Assembly (NCBI GenBank): GCA_021781815.1
Contig: JAJXWB010000005.1
Span: 124,001 to 188,000 of the forward strand
Direction of reading: 5' to 3'
DNA length: 64,000 nt
Source of the DNA: Pseudomonadota bacterium
GTDB lineage: Bacteria > Pseudomonadota > Alphaproteobacteria > Rhizobiales > Beijerinckiaceae
The notes below the pieces were generated by a model. That model had not been told where the DNA came from. It made no database searches and saw nothing but the letters and a program-made list of their open reading frames with translations. Positions 36,496-45,565 of this stretch are shown in pieces. Every line of letters begins with the position of its first letter. The first letter of the stretch is position 1. The position numbers and the translations under genes were made by a program.

Positions 36496-36999
36496 ATGAA
36501 CGAAGCATCATCGTCCCGGCGCGAACGGATCGTGCGTTGGGAAGACCCGCTCGCTGTCGCCCGGATGGCGCGCGAAATGTCCGGACTCGAGCTGTTCCGG
36601 ACCCTGCTCGCCGGAGGTGGCGCGCCGCCGCCCATTTCGCAACTCATGGGCCAGACGCTCGAAGAGGTCGAGGAGGGCCGGATCGTCATGAAACTTGCGC
36701 CCGGCGAGCATCTCTACAACCCGATCGGCATGGTGCACGGCGGCGCCATGGCGACGCTGCTCGATTCAGTGATGGGCTGCGCCGTCCACACGATGCTGCC
36801 GAAGGGGCGCGCCTATACGACGCTTGAGATCAAGGTGAACTATCTGCGCGCGATTACCGTGGACTCCGGCGCGATCAGCGGTGAGGGCAGGGCGGTCCAT
36901 GTCGGCCGCCGCTCCGCCGTGGCGGAAGGCAAGGCATTCGATTCCGCCGGCAAACTCGTCGCGACGGGCAGCACGACTTGCATGGTGTTCGACGTCTGA
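36496..36999 (+). CDS. PaaI-family hotdog thioesterase
   Basis: Product of 167 aa with one hotdog domain. The family signature NPIGMVHGGAMATLLDSVMG (about residues 75-94) includes the catalytic-loop HGG. It probably hydrolyses aryl- or acyl-CoA esters. The ATG at 36496, with GAGGAG ahead, is used instead of an upstream in-frame codon. It is 10 bases after the MFS stop, so it belongs to the TetR-controlled operon. Confidence 0.85.
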   Translation: MNEASSSRRERIVRWEDPLAVARMAREMSGLELFRTLLAGGGAPPPISQLMGQTLEEVEEGRIVMKLAPGEHLYNPIGMVHGGAMATLLDSVMGCAVHTMLPKGRAYTTLEIKVNYLRAITVDSGAISGEGRAVHVGRRSAVAEGKAFDSAGKLVATGSTTCMVFDV

Positions 37000-37024
37000 C
37001 GTCGGACAGGGCTATAATAAAACG

Positions 37025-37648
37025 ATGGCCTCGCTCTATGACCGGTATGTCCTGCCGAAACTGATCGCCTGCGCCTGCGGCGGCCGGCCTGTCGCGCGCC
37101 AGCGCAGCAAGATCGTCCCGCGCGCCGCAGGCCGCGTCCTCGAAATCGGCATCGGCGCCGGGCACAATCTCGCATTCTACGATTCGTCGCGCGTGGAGAG
37201 CGTGACGGGAATCGACCCTTCCGCCGAAATGTGCGCCATGGCGGAAAAGGCGCCGCGGCCGCAGGGCTTGTCCGTGACGGTCGAGGCGGCGGCCGGCGAG
37301 GCGCTGCCCTACGCCGACGCGACGTTCGACACCGTGCTCGCAACCTATACGCTGTGCTCGGTCACGAACGTCGGGCGCGTGCTCGCGGAAGCGCGCCGCG
37401 TGCTGAGGCCCCAGGGCGCATTTCTGTTCTGCGAGCATGGGCTGGCGCCGGACGAAGGAGTGGCGCGCTGGCAGAGGCGCATAGATCCGTTCTGGCGCCG
37501 CATATCCGGCAATTGCCACCTGTCGCGCCCGGTCGGCGCGACGATCGCGGCCAATGGCTTCGTCATCGAGGATATGGCGTCGATGTACCTGCCAAAGGCG
37601 CCACGCTTCGCCGGCTGGAACGAATGGGGCAAAGCGCGGCTGACTTGA
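37025..37648 (+). CDS. Class I SAM-dependent methyltransferase
   Basis: Product of 207 aa with RVLEIGIGAGHNLAFY (SAM motif I, about residues 38-53), GIDPSAEMC and VLATYTLCSV. An ARRVLRPQGAFLFCEHG post-motif follows, in the arrangement of METTL7/phospholipid-methylase-like enzymes. It lies 25 bases after the thioesterase gene and is probably the third gene of the TetR-controlled operon. The substrate is unknown. Confidence 0.8.
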   Translation: MASLYDRYVLPKLIACACGGRPVARQRSKIVPRAAGRVLEIGIGAGHNLAFYDSSRVESVTGIDPSAEMCAMAEKAPRPQGLSVTVEAAAGEALPYADATFDTVLATYTLCSVTNVGRVLAEARRVLRPQGAFLFCEHGLAPDEGVARWQRRIDPFWRRISGNCHLSRPVGATIAANGFVIEDMASMYLPKAPRFAGWNEWGKARLT

Positions 37649-37720
37649 GGCTGCGGGACCGTGAGCCTTCAGTCTCGTTCGCAGCGCACGGTCGCGCGCG
37701 AAGACCCACGGTCCGGAAAA

Positions 37721-38017
37721 TCACGCACGCTCGCCCATGAACGTGGAATCGCCGAAGGCGCCGAGCGTCACTGTGCCCGAGATCTTGTCGCCGGCGACCT
37801 TTCCGTTGAAGGTCAACGTCATCGGCATCGGTACGACGATGTCGATCGACCAGCTCACCTCGTCGCCCTTCGCCGCGCCGTTCTCTATTGCCTGCGCTCC
37901 CTGCGCGCCGGTTTGCGTGCCTGTGATCGTCGAGCCGTCCGACTTGAAGTCGATGGTCGAGGATTGCGCCCCCATCGGCGTGTTGATCGTGAGATTCCAC
38001 TTGCCGTCGATTGACAT
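37721..38017 (-). CDS. Hypothetical protein, 98 aa
   Basis: I do not recognise a named family. The start at 38017 gives MSIDGKWNLTINTPMGAQ. The sequence alternates short polar and hydrophobic strands (GKWNLTI, STIDFKSDGSTITG, LTFNGKVAGDKISGTV), which suggests a small all-beta or lipocalin-like fold. There is no signal peptide and no cysteine. It is convergent with the methyltransferase gene and upstream of nothing obvious. The clean codon pattern makes it likely to be a real gene. Confidence 0.6.
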   Translation of the reverse strand: MSIDGKWNLTINTPMGAQSSTIDFKSDGSTITGTQTGAQGAQAIENGAAKGDEVSWSIDIVVPMPMTLTFNGKVAGDKISGTVTLGAFGDSTFMGERA

Positions 38018-38123
38018 GTCCCGATCCTTGTTTCGACCGCCGCCGCGCCTCATGCGCCAGGCCCGCCGCCGCTTGCGGCACGATAGAATGTTGATGGCTG
38101 AACAATCAAGGCGACACGGTGGC

Positions 38124-39512
38124 TCAATCCGGCCCGACCATCTTTTCCGGCCGCACCAGCGCGTCGAACTCGGCGTCTGTCACGAACCTTCCGCCGACCG
38201 CTTCTTCACGCAAGGTCGTGCCATTGCGATGCGCCGCCTTGGCGATCCTCGCTGCCGCGTCGTAACCGATAACCGGCGCGAGCGCGGTGGCGAGCATCAG
38301 CGAATTCGCGAGGTGGCGCGCGATGACGTCGCGGCGCGGCTCGACGCCAACGACGCAATGGTCCGTTAACGAGCGCGCCGCATCCGCCAGCAGGCGCGTC
38401 GAATGCAGGAAGTTATAGGCCATGACGGGATTGTAGGCGTTCAGCTCGAACTGGCCCTGCGAGCCGGCGAAAGTCAGTGTCGCGTGATTGCCGAACACCT
38501 GGCAGCACACTTGCGTCATCGCTTCGCATTGCGTCGGATTGACCTTGCCGGGCATGATCGACGAGCCCGGCTCGTTTTCCGGCAGCGCCAGTTCGCCGAT
38601 TCCCGCGCGCGGACCGGAGCCAAGCAAGCGGATGTCGTTGGCGATCTTGAACAGACCGACAGCGATGGCGTTGAGCGCGCCGTGCGTCATCACCATGGCG
38701 TCATGCGCCGCCAGCGCCTCGAACTTGTTGGACGCCGAGGTAAAGGGCAGGGAGGTCAGTTCAGCGATGCGCGCCGCGATCGCCTCCGCGAAGCCCGCCG
38801 GCGCGTTCAGCCCCGTACCGACGGCGGTGCCGCCCTGCGCAAGCTGCATCAGCGCGGGCAACGTCTGCTCGATGCGGGCGATCCCGTTGCCGACCTGGGC
38901 CGCATAGCCGGAGAACTCCTGGCCGAGCGTGAGCGGGGTCGCGTCCTGGGTATGGGTGCGGCCGATCTTGACGATGTCGGCGAAGGCATGCGCCTTCGCG
39001 TCGAGAGCGCCATGCAGATGACGCAGCGCCGGCAGCAGCGCGCGCACGATCCCTGTCGATCCGGCGATGTGCATGGCTGTCGGATAGCAGTCATTCGACG
39101 ACTGGCTCATGTTGACGTGGTCGTTGGGATGCACCGGCGCCTTCGACCCGCGCGCAGAGCCGAGCATCTCGTTCGCGCGGTTGGCGATCACCTCGTTGAC
39201 GTTCATGTTGGTTTGCGTGCCGGAACCCGTTTGCCAGACCGAAAGCGGAAAATGCGCGTCGAGCTTGCCGTGGGCGACCTCCCGCGCGGCGGCGACGATG
39301 GCGTCCTTCAGCTTCGCCTCGAGCTTGCCGAACCGGTAGTTGATTTCGGCGGCGGCGCATTTGATCATCCCGAGCGCATGAATGATCGGCTCCGGTTGCC
39401 TGTCCTGGCCGATCGCGAAATACCGCAGCGACCTTTGTGTCTGCGCCCCCCAATAGGCCGAATCCTCGACCTCGATCGGCCCGAAGGCGTCTGTTTCCGT
39501 TCGTGTCGACAT
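38124..39512 (-). CDS. fumC: Fumarate hydratase class II
   Basis: TCA-cycle enzyme (462 aa) that interconverts fumarate and malate without an iron-sulfur cluster. The family signature [13 protein letters not shown] (about residue 316) and [16 protein letters not shown] are clear, and the A-site region [14 protein letters not shown] is intact. The start at 39512 gives [15 protein letters not shown], the usual N-terminus. It is a single gene; 106 bases separate it from the small hypothetical gene. Confidence 0.96.
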   Translation of the reverse strand: MSTRTETDAFGPIEVEDSAYWGAQTQRSLRYFAIGQDRQPEPIIHALGMIKCAAAEINYRFGKLEAKLKDAIVAAAREVAHGKLDAHFPLSVWQTGSGTQTNMNVNEVIANRANEMLGSARGSKAPVHPNDHVNMSQSSNDCYPTAMHIAGSTGIVRALLPALRHLHGALDAKAHAFADIVKIGRTHTQDATPLTLGQEFSGYAAQVGNGIARIEQTLPALMQLAQGGTAVGTGLNAPAGFAEAIAARIAELTSLPFTSASNKFEALAAHDAMVMTHGALNAIAVGLFKIANDIRLLGSGPRAGIGELALPENEPGSSIMPGKVNPTQCEAMTQVCCQVFGNHATLTFAGSQGQFELNAYNPVMAYNFLHSTRLLADAARSLTDHCVVGVEPRRDVIARHLANSLMLATALAPVIGYDAAARIAKAAHRNGTTLREEAVGGRFVTDAEFDALVRPEKMVGPD

Positions 39513-39759
39513 GAGAGTCACCGCCTGCCGGCGATCATATGTCTCCTGCGGGAAAAAAGCCCACCATCGCTCGCATGCGCTCAACCCGTCGCGGCGAGGT
39601 TCATCCGATCGCCGCAAGCCAAGTCAACAGGTCGTTCACCATGAGGCGTGGAGCCGCCGACTTCCCGGTCTTCCCGCGAACGGCTTAACCGCGCCGCAAG
39701 GTCGATCGCCTAAGCGTAGCGGGCGAGGCGCAAGACGCGCAGACCTCGGGAGCTCGCCC

Positions 39760-39924
39760 ATGAAGTTCACCCTTGCTCGTTTCCTGAACGATGAGTCCGG
39801 AGCGACAGCCGTCGAATACAGCCTGATGGCGGCGCTCATCGCCGTTATCGCGATCTCGGCCCTCACAAAGCTCGGGTCGAATCTCTCAAATAAATTCAAT
39901 AATATAGCTGGAAATGTGACCTGA
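39760..39924 (+). CDS. Flp-family type IVb pilin
   Basis: Small pilin subunit (54 aa). It has a short basic leader and the prepilin-peptidase region DESGATAVEYSLMAALIAV, with Glu at the position after the cleavage site that pilins require. A hydrophobic helix and a short Asn/Ser-rich tail follow. The longer in-frame reading from 39511 is not supported. No tad/cpa assembly genes are in this window, so it is an orphan copy or part of a dispersed Tad system. Confidence 0.88.
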   Translation: MKFTLARFLNDESGATAVEYSLMAALIAVIAISALTKLGSNLSNKFNNIAGNVT

Positions 39925-39961
39925 TATTCCGTTTAGTGATGTGCGTTTGCCCGCAACCCGG

Positions 39962-40858
39962 TCAGCCCGGCGGCGGAAGCGCGCCCAGGATTGCGGCTGC
40001 GCCGAGCAGGACCAGTCCACCAATCTGCTCGATCGCGATGTTGCGCCCGAGCCGCCGGAGAACGACGACGTTTGCTTCTGAGGCGCGAGGGGTCAGGGCA
40101 AAGCGATTGACGGCGGCGACGAGCAGAATTGCTGAGAATCCTGCAGCCTTGACGAACAGAACCCGCCCCCATTCGGATGCGAACAATTCTGACGCTGAAT
40201 GCGCCCGCAACGCCGTCACGACGAGACCGCCGATAAGGATTGCAGCCACCGCGACCAATGCCACCGCAGAGAACCGGCGAAGCGCCTGTTCGACATCGCG
40301 CCCCTGATTGTTGCGGCGAGCCTGCGACACCATCAATCCCAGCGGAACAAGGCCGCCGAACCAGGCGCCCGCGCCCAGGACATGAGCGGCGTATCCCACA
40401 CCGGCGATCCAGCGCCACGGCTCGGGGACGGTCGCGACATGGCCGATCCACGCCTGGGCGACCAACAGCGCCGCCGCCAGCCCCGCGATCGCCGCCGTCG
40501 GCCAATTTCGCGCGACAAGGCGGTTGCGCAGCGTGATCGCCGCAACGGCCAGCGCCGCGCTGACGCCAATGCGCAGCAGCCAGAAGCGGCCGAAACTGGT
40601 TGCGAAGAAGAATGCGGACCAGACCTGCTGATCGGCAAGCGCCCCCACCTCGCCCGTCATTCCGAACACGAGCGCGCAGGCCCAGCCCATCGCCGAAAAG
40701 ACTGCGAGAACCGACGCCGCGATCAGAATGGTTCGCGCCGCGCCGCGTTGAACGGCATGCGGCGCGTAGAAGGGATACAGCGCGCCGCCGAACGCCAGCG
40801 TCAACGCCCCGAACTGCGCCGCGCGCGCGACAACGAGCGCGATCAGCGCGATGCTCAC
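39962..40858 (-). CDS. copD: Copper resistance protein CopD
   Basis: Inner-membrane protein of 298 aa with about eight hydrophobic segments. Conserved histidines in WIGHVATVPE and YAAHVLGAGAWFGGLVPLG match the CopD domain, thought to move copper across the inner membrane with CopC. It starts with GTG at 40858, overlapping the copC stop (GTGA). It is the last gene of the copper-type cluster and converges on the Flp pilin gene. Confidence 0.9.
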   Translation of the reverse strand: MSIALIALVVARAAQFGALTLAFGGALYPFYAPHAVQRGAARTILIAASVLAVFSAMGWACALVFGMTGEVGALADQQVWSAFFFATSFGRFWLLRIGVSAALAVAAITLRNRLVARNWPTAAIAGLAAALLVAQAWIGHVATVPEPWRWIAGVGYAAHVLGAGAWFGGLVPLGLMVSQARRNNQGRDVEQALRRFSAVALVAVAAILIGGLVVTALRAHSASELFASEWGRVLFVKAAGFSAILLVAAVNRFALTPRASEANVVVLRRLGRNIAIEQIGGLVLLGAAAILGALPPPG

Positions 40859-41208
40859 GGCCGCACGTCGAATTCGAACGCGCCCTGCGTCGTGTGCGTA
40901 TCGGCCGAGAGCGCACGCCATCGCACATGATAATGGCCGGGCGCGAGCGGCTTCAGGCCGATCTGCATCGATGCGGGATCAGCGGGGTCGACGCGCGCTT
41001 TCCCCCGATCGACCCGTTCGCCGGCTGCATCCTGCACTTCGATCGCGCTGAAGGCCGGTTCGACTGGCTCGTTGAACCACAGGGTGAGAACGGTCGGCGC
41101 GACGCTGACGACGGCGCCGACCCGCGGTTCAGCCCGCTCCAGCATCGCGTGCGCGCTGGCCGACCCGCACGCCAGTAGCGCCGGGAGGAGAATCAACGCG
41201 CGTCTCAT
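40855..41208 (-). CDS. copC: Copper-binding periplasmic protein CopC
   Basis: Periplasmic copper chaperone (117 aa). The signal peptide ends at ASAHA, leaving His as the mature N-terminal residue (HAMLERAEP), which is a Cu(II) ligand in CopC. The C-terminal SADTHTTQGAF supplies the other Asp/His ligands. No methionine-rich Cu(I) site is seen, so it is a Cu(II)-only type. Its ATG overlaps the upstream gene stop (ATGA) and its stop overlaps copD. Confidence 0.92.
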   Translation of the reverse strand: MRRALILLPALLACGSASAHAMLERAEPRVGAVVSVAPTVLTLWFNEPVEPAFSAIEVQDAAGERVDRGKARVDPADPASMQIGLKPLAPGHYHVRWRALSADTHTTQGAFEFDVRP

Positions 41209-42197
41209 CGTGCGCCTCCCGCCGTGGCCAGCGCCAGAAGGGGTCGCCCGTAGGTGGTCGGAAACATGTCGTCCAGATAGAGATGCAATTGCGCCATCGC
41301 CCCCACTCCCTTGCCACTCGACCTGTTGATCGGAACAATCGCTTCGGCGGCGACCTGGAATCGGTCGCCGACCCAGATCGCGCCGGGCTGCACGGTCCCC
41401 GTGGTCTTCAGCGACACATCGGGCATGAAGCTGTTTCCGGCCGGCGACCGGAACTGCGCTTCGACGATCGGCGTGAGCCGGCTGACCGCGTCGGGCAATC
41501 CAAGGTCGATCACGTTGGCGCGAAGATAGGGCAGGCTGTATTGCAACGTTCCGCCCCAGATCAGAAATTGCGGATTGCGTGTCATCGCTGAACTCACGGC
41601 GCCGGTGTCGGGGTCGACCGAAACCGTCACGTTGCGTGACCACATCGGGACCGCATAGCTGATCTGGGCCGTGACTGCGAACGGTCGCGCCCATGCCAGA
41701 GCCGGCGGCAGACCGCCGAATCCTTTGCCGAACCACACCGTCGGCGCGATCGTCGAGAATTTGTCGGCGCCGACCGAAAGATTGCCGGTGCGTCCCCATT
41801 CAATCGACGTTCCGATCGACATGGCGACCTCGCTCTCCGGCAGCGTCAGGAACTGATATTTGAATGTCGTATCGAGGTTCTGCCAACCGCCGACGCTCGG
41901 CCCGCCGGCCGGCCTCAGGTTCGACCAGGCAGGCCCGATCGAGACGCCGAAATTGTCGGTGATCCGTTTCGAGAGTTCAACAGACAGGTCGATCTCGCGC
42001 AGGGCGGGATCGTCGCCAGTGCGATAGATCGCGCCGGTCGGCAGGGACATTTCGTCGGCGACGCAGGGATCGTCGACGGTCAGCGTCGCGGGGAAGAAGC
42101 GCGAGCCAACCCAGCAATGGGCCTGGGCGGGCGAGGCGCAGGCGAGCGCCATGCAGGCGCAGACGGCCGCCGAAGCGGGCCGGAACAGGGGGGGCAT
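41205..42197 (-). CDS. Exported beta-rich (outer-membrane-like) protein of copper cluster
   Basis: Product of 330 aa with a signal peptide (hydrophobic about residues 8-26, cleavage after AQA). The mature part is rich in alternating beta-strands and aromatic residues (FKYQFLTL, LQYSLPYLRANVI, AQLHLYLDDMF), as in outer-membrane barrels. I do not recognise a named family. Early HCWVGSRFFP and DDPC contain two Cys that could form a disulphide. Its stop overlaps copC, so it is part of the same transcript and may give an outer-membrane route or sensor for the metal; this is inference. Confidence 0.65.
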   Translation of the reverse strand: MPPLFRPASAAVCACMALACASPAQAHCWVGSRFFPATLTVDDPCVADEMSLPTGAIYRTGDDPALREIDLSVELSKRITDNFGVSIGPAWSNLRPAGGPSVGGWQNLDTTFKYQFLTLPESEVAMSIGTSIEWGRTGNLSVGADKFSTIAPTVWFGKGFGGLPPALAWARPFAVTAQISYAVPMWSRNVTVSVDPDTGAVSSAMTRNPQFLIWGGTLQYSLPYLRANVIDLGLPDAVSRLTPIVEAQFRSPAGNSFMPDVSLKTTGTVQPGAIWVGDRFQVAAEAIVPINRSSGKGVGAMAQLHLYLDDMFPTTYGRPLLALATAGGAR

Positions 42198-42255
42198 ATT
42201 GGTTTCTCTCGTTTGAATGGAGGCGTTGCTGGTGACGCCGCGCGGGCGTCGCGCG

Positions 42256-42681
42256 TCACACGAGAGAAGGGGGCGCGCGCGGCCGGGCGTCCGCGAGGAC
42301 GGGGCGGGGCGGAGCAAATGCAGGTGCGCGGCGCGGCCCGCGCGCCGTAAGCGCGGTTCTTTGCGGCAGTTGGAACGAGGCCGCCGACGGCGGCGGCAGA
42401 ATGGGCGCGTGCAGCGCCATGCACAGATCGCAGCAGGCGTGATCGCCCTGACCGCCGTCGTCGGTCGGCGGCGCGCTGGAGCCGTCAATCGAGTGCGCGC
42501 AGATGTGCAGCCGGGCGAGCGTATCGAAATCGGCGGCCGGTGACGAGCCGACCGGCCAGGATTGCAAAAGGACGAAGGCGAGGCGCATGAGCAACGCCGC
42601 GACCGCCGCCGCGCCGCCCGCTTGCTTCAACGCCCGTCCTGCCTGACCCGTCACAGCCGCCGTTCCGTCCCCACGCCACAA
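42256..42681 (-). CDS. DUF2946-like Cys/His-rich protein
   Basis: Product of 141 aa with an N-terminal hydrophobic segment (about residues 23-40) and then a metal-ligand-like region: HICAHS, about 15 residues, then DHACCDLCMALHAP. Cys and His placed this way match the DUF2946 family, which is often encoded with copper-uptake or copper-resistance genes. The C-terminus is Pro/Arg-rich. It is 58 bases upstream of the outer-membrane-like gene on the same strand, so it is probably the first gene of the cop transcript. Confidence 0.6.
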   Translation of the reverse strand: MWRGDGTAAVTGQAGRALKQAGGAAAVAALLMRLAFVLLQSWPVGSSPAADFDTLARLHICAHSIDGSSAPPTDDGGQGDHACCDLCMALHAPILPPPSAASFQLPQRTALTARGPRRAPAFAPPRPVLADARPRAPPSLV

Positions 42682-42798
42682 CCCACCGCGCGCCCACGGG
42701 AAGTTGCGACCGCCTGTCCGGCCGGCGATCTATGCACCTGCCGCCGAGCGTTGAAAAGCCCCCGGGACATTGACGTGGATCTGCGGGATGGGGCGAGG

Positions 42799-43053
42799 CT
42801 ACATGTCGAGAGCCGCGATCACGGAAAATACCGTGGTCGTCAGCAGACCGATGATCAGCGCGATATTGGCGATCACCCTGAAGGAGGCGTCGTTGGCGGA
42901 CACCGAGCAAGCGCGGGCGAGAGACTCCAGGACCGCTTCATAGCCAGCATAAAAGTGCGCCGAAACGGCCGTAAGTTCCGGGGTCGGAAAGATCGACCCA
43001 AGCGCGACGGCGACCAGCAGGACGAGATAGAGAATGCTGACCTGCCGTTTCAT
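42799..43053 (-). CDS. Small membrane protein, unknown
   Basis: Product of 84 aa from the ATG at 43053 (MKRQVSILYLVLLVAVALG) with two hydrophobic helices (about residues 5-22 and 60-82) joined by a loop that contains AHFYAGYEAVLESLARAC. An upstream in-frame ATG at 43116 would add 21 residues. I do not recognise a family. It lies 117 bases upstream of the DUF2946-like gene on the same strand and may or may not belong to the copper cluster. Confidence 0.5.
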   Translation of the reverse strand: MKRQVSILYLVLLVAVALGSIFPTPELTAVSAHFYAGYEAVLESLARACSVSANDASFRVIANIALIIGLLTTTVFSVIAALDM

Positions 43054-43641
43054 GAATCGCTCCAGGGCAAACGCACGGAAGACATCCGGCTGGAGGGCGT
43101 AAGCTTTGCAATACATCCAGCCGCCGTCTGAGGGGACAATGCAATTGCGTTCTTTAGCGAAGCATTAAACAAAAGGCCTGATTTCGACTTATCTATAGTC
43201 TGGCGAGCCGGAATCGATGCTTTGCAGGGAAGAGCGGCGGCGGATTGAATCACGGCGACCGAATATCAAGCGCCGGATTGTCCCGCGCAATTACAGTCAC
43301 GAGATAAAAATTGCGTAATTTCCGTGTGTCATCCACCATTTCTGTCATCTGCCATTTCCGTCCGTCATTCCATCTTTTCCGGCGTCAGGCGTCGGTCCGG
43401 GGAAACCAGCATGGCGTCGCTTCATCCGGTCGCCGCCGGTCGCGATAGAAGCGACCGGGCCGGCGTGGAGGGCCGGGACAAGCTCGCCCATGAACGTCGT
43501 TCGGTCGGCTGGCCTCCCACGCTTCCCCCCACGCCCCTCCCATGCTAAACGGCGCCCTTCGCTTCAGCCGGCAGCCGATTCCAGCGCCCTTCGGGGTGGG
43601 GTGTCGCTATTCCGGCGTTCCTATCCGGAGAGGGTCCGCCC
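43054..43641. other. 588-base intergenic region before glyA, with repeats
   Basis: No gene can be supported here. The left part (to about 43330) is AT-richer and includes GATAAAAATTGCG-type sequence that could hold promoters. At 43327-43358 there are two tandem 16-base units (TGTCATCCACCATTTC and TGTCATCTGCCATTTC). At 43436-43458 there is a perfect 8-bp hairpin CCGGTCGC/GCGACCGG. The right part (43370-43500) looks like a dispersed intergenic repeat; its short open frame has no coding character. Confidence 0.5.
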
Positions 43642-44943
43642 ATGAGCCAGAACGCCGCCGCAGCAGCCCAGAAATCCAATTCGTTCTTTTCGGCCCCGCT
43701 CGCCGACGTCGATCCGGAAATTTCTCGCGCGATCGATCTGGAGCTGGGGCGCCAGCGCGACGAGATCGAGCTGATCGCGTCGGAAAACATCGTGTCCCGC
43801 GCCGTTCTGGAAGCGCAGGGCTCGATCATGACCAACAAGTACGCCGAGGGCTATCCGGGCAAGCGCTATTACGGCGGCTGCCAATTCGTCGACATCGCCG
43901 AGAAGCTGGCGATCGAGCGCGCCTGCCGGCTGTTCGACTGCAAATTCGCCAATGTCCAGCCAAATTCCGGCTCGCAGATGAACCAGGCCGTGTTTCTGGC
44001 GCTGTTGCAGCCCGGCGACACGTTCATGGGCCTCGATTTGAATTCGGGCGGCCATCTCACGCACGGCTCGCCCGTGAACATGAGCGGCAAGTGGTTCAAG
44101 GTCGTGCCCTATGGCGTGCGCCGGGACGACCAGTTGCTCGACATGGACGAGGTGGCGCGTCTGGCCCGCCAGCACAGGCCAAAACTGATCGTGGCCGGCG
44201 GCACCGCCTATTCGCGCGTATGGGACTGGGCGAAATTCCGGGAGATCGCCGACGAGGTCGGCGCGTATCTGATGGTCGACATGGCGCATATCGCGGGGCT
44301 GGTGGCCGGCGGCGCGCATCCCTCGCCGTTGCCGCACGCCCATGTCGTGACGACCACGACCCACAAATCTTTGCGCGGTCCTCGTGGCGGGATGATCCTG
44401 ACCAATGACGAGGACATCGCCAAGAAGGTCAATTCGGCCGTGTTTCCTGGCCTGCAGGGCGGCCCGCTGATGCACGTGATCGCCGCCAAGGCGGTGGCGC
44501 TGCATGAGGCGCTGCGGCCGGAGTTCAAGCTTTACGCCCATGCGGTGGTCGACAACGCCCGCGCGCTGGCCGCGTCGATCAAGGCGGGCGGCGCCGACAT
44601 CGTCACAGGCGGGACCGACAACCACCTGATGCTGGTCGATCTGCGGCCGAAAAATCTGACCGGCAAGGCGGCGGAAGCGGCCCTCGGGCGGGCGCACATC
44701 ACCTGCAACAAGAACGGCGTGCCGTTCGACCCGCAATCGCCCTTCGTCACCTCCGGCGTGCGCCTCGGCGCGCCCGCGGCCACCTCGCGCGGATTTGGCG
44801 TGGCGGAGTTCAGGCGCGTCGGCGAACTGATCGTCGAGGTTCTGGACGGCCTTTCCGCCAACGGCGAGGCTGGCAATGCGGCAGTCGAAGGGGCGGTGCG
44901 CGAAAAGGTGTCGGAACTGACGAAGCGGTTCCCGATATACTGA
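43642..44943 (+). CDS. glyA: Serine hydroxymethyltransferase
   Basis: PLP enzyme of 433 aa that converts serine and tetrahydrofolate to glycine and methylene-tetrahydrofolate. The PLP lysine is in [14 protein letters not shown] (about residue 241). Conserved [26 protein letters not shown] and [11 protein letters not shown] are all present. Length is typical. It lies upstream of nrdR with a repeat-bearing gap of 118 bases. Confidence 0.97.
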   Translation: MSQNAAAAAQKSNSFFSAPLADVDPEISRAIDLELGRQRDEIELIASENIVSRAVLEAQGSIMTNKYAEGYPGKRYYGGCQFVDIAEKLAIERACRLFDCKFANVQPNSGSQMNQAVFLALLQPGDTFMGLDLNSGGHLTHGSPVNMSGKWFKVVPYGVRRDDQLLDMDEVARLARQHRPKLIVAGGTAYSRVWDWAKFREIADEVGAYLMVDMAHIAGLVAGGAHPSPLPHAHVVTTTTHKSLRGPRGGMILTNDEDIAKKVNSAVFPGLQGGPLMHVIAAKAVALHEALRPEFKLYAHAVVDNARALAASIKAGGADIVTGGTDNHLMLVDLRPKNLTGKAAEAALGRAHITCNKNGVPFDPQSPFVTSGVRLGAPAATSRGFGVAEFRRVGELIVEVLDGLSANGEAGNAAVEGAVREKVSELTKRFPIY

Positions 44944-44954
44944 GTGCCGAATCG

Positions 44955-45035
44955 TCGGCGCGACGAGCGGGGCGACGAAGCAATCCGTCGCCCGGCGTTC
45001 GGGATCGGACCGTTTTGCCTCGCTCGCAATGACGG
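44955..45035. repeat. Dispersed intergenic repeat, copy 1
   Basis: Non-coding segment between glyA and nrdR that includes GGCGACGAAGCAATCCGTC and ends TGCCTCGCTCGCAATGACGG. A related segment occurs at 48405-48478 (GCGACGACGCGATCC...CGCCTCGCT...GCAATGA). The shared order of blocks marks a short intergenic repeat family of the type common in alphaproteobacterial genomes. Confidence 0.55.
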
Positions 45036-45061
45036 CCGCTGCTAGCTTAGGATCCTTGGCC

Positions 45062-45565
45062 ATGCGCTGTCCCTATTGCGGCTCGCTCGACACGCAGGTG
45101 AAGGATTCGCGGCCGACCGACGATTCCTCGGCGATCCGGCGCCGTCGCGTCTGCCCGGATTGCGGCGGGCGCTTCACCACGTTCGAGCGCGTGCAGTTGC
45201 GCGATCTCATCGTCGTCAAGAAATCCGGGCGCCGCGTCGCTTTCGATCGCGACAAGCTGATGCGCTCGCTGGGCGTCGCGCTGCGCAAGCGGCCGGTCGA
45301 TCCGGAACGTGTCGAGCGCATGGTCAACGGCGTCGTGCGTCAGCTCGAAAGCGAGGGCGAAGCTGAAATTCCCAGCGCGCGCATTGGGGAACTGATCATG
45401 CAGGGCCTGAAATCGCTCGATGACGTCGCATATGTGCGCTTCGCCTCGGTCTATCGAGATTTCCGCGAGGCGCGCGATTTCAACACGGTCATCGACGAGC
45501 TTTCGACGGAGGAAGCCGACGAACCGCCGGCGAAAAAGCGCACGAAGGCGCCGGGGAAGGCATGA
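45062..45565 (+). CDS. nrdR: Transcriptional repressor NrdR
   Basis: Nucleotide-sensing repressor (167 aa) of ribonucleotide reductase genes. The N-terminal zinc ribbon has MRCPYCGS and CPDCGGRF; the ATP-cone domain follows ([20 protein letters not shown], about residues 48-67). The ATG at 45062 is used; an earlier in-frame codon would add 11 residues that are not conserved. The glyA-nrdR-ribD order is standard in alphaproteobacteria, and its stop overlaps ribD (ATGA). Confidence 0.96.
   Translation: MRCPYCGSLDTQVKDSRPTDDSSAIRRRRVCPDCGGRFTTFERVQLRDLIVVKKSGRRVAFDRDKLMRSLGVALRKRPVDPERVERMVNGVVRQLESEGEAEIPSARIGELIMQGLKSLDDVAYVRFASVYRDFREARDFNTVIDELSTEEADEPPAKKRTKAPGKA

Noticed and set aside
43324-43548. 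74-codon frame before glyA
   Set aside because: It lies in repeat-like intergenic sequence with tandem and inverted repeats, has no coding-type codon bias and no ribosome binding site.
43621-45063. 480-codon open frame on the minus strand over glyA
   Set aside because: Antisense shadow of glyA, with no domain and no start signal.
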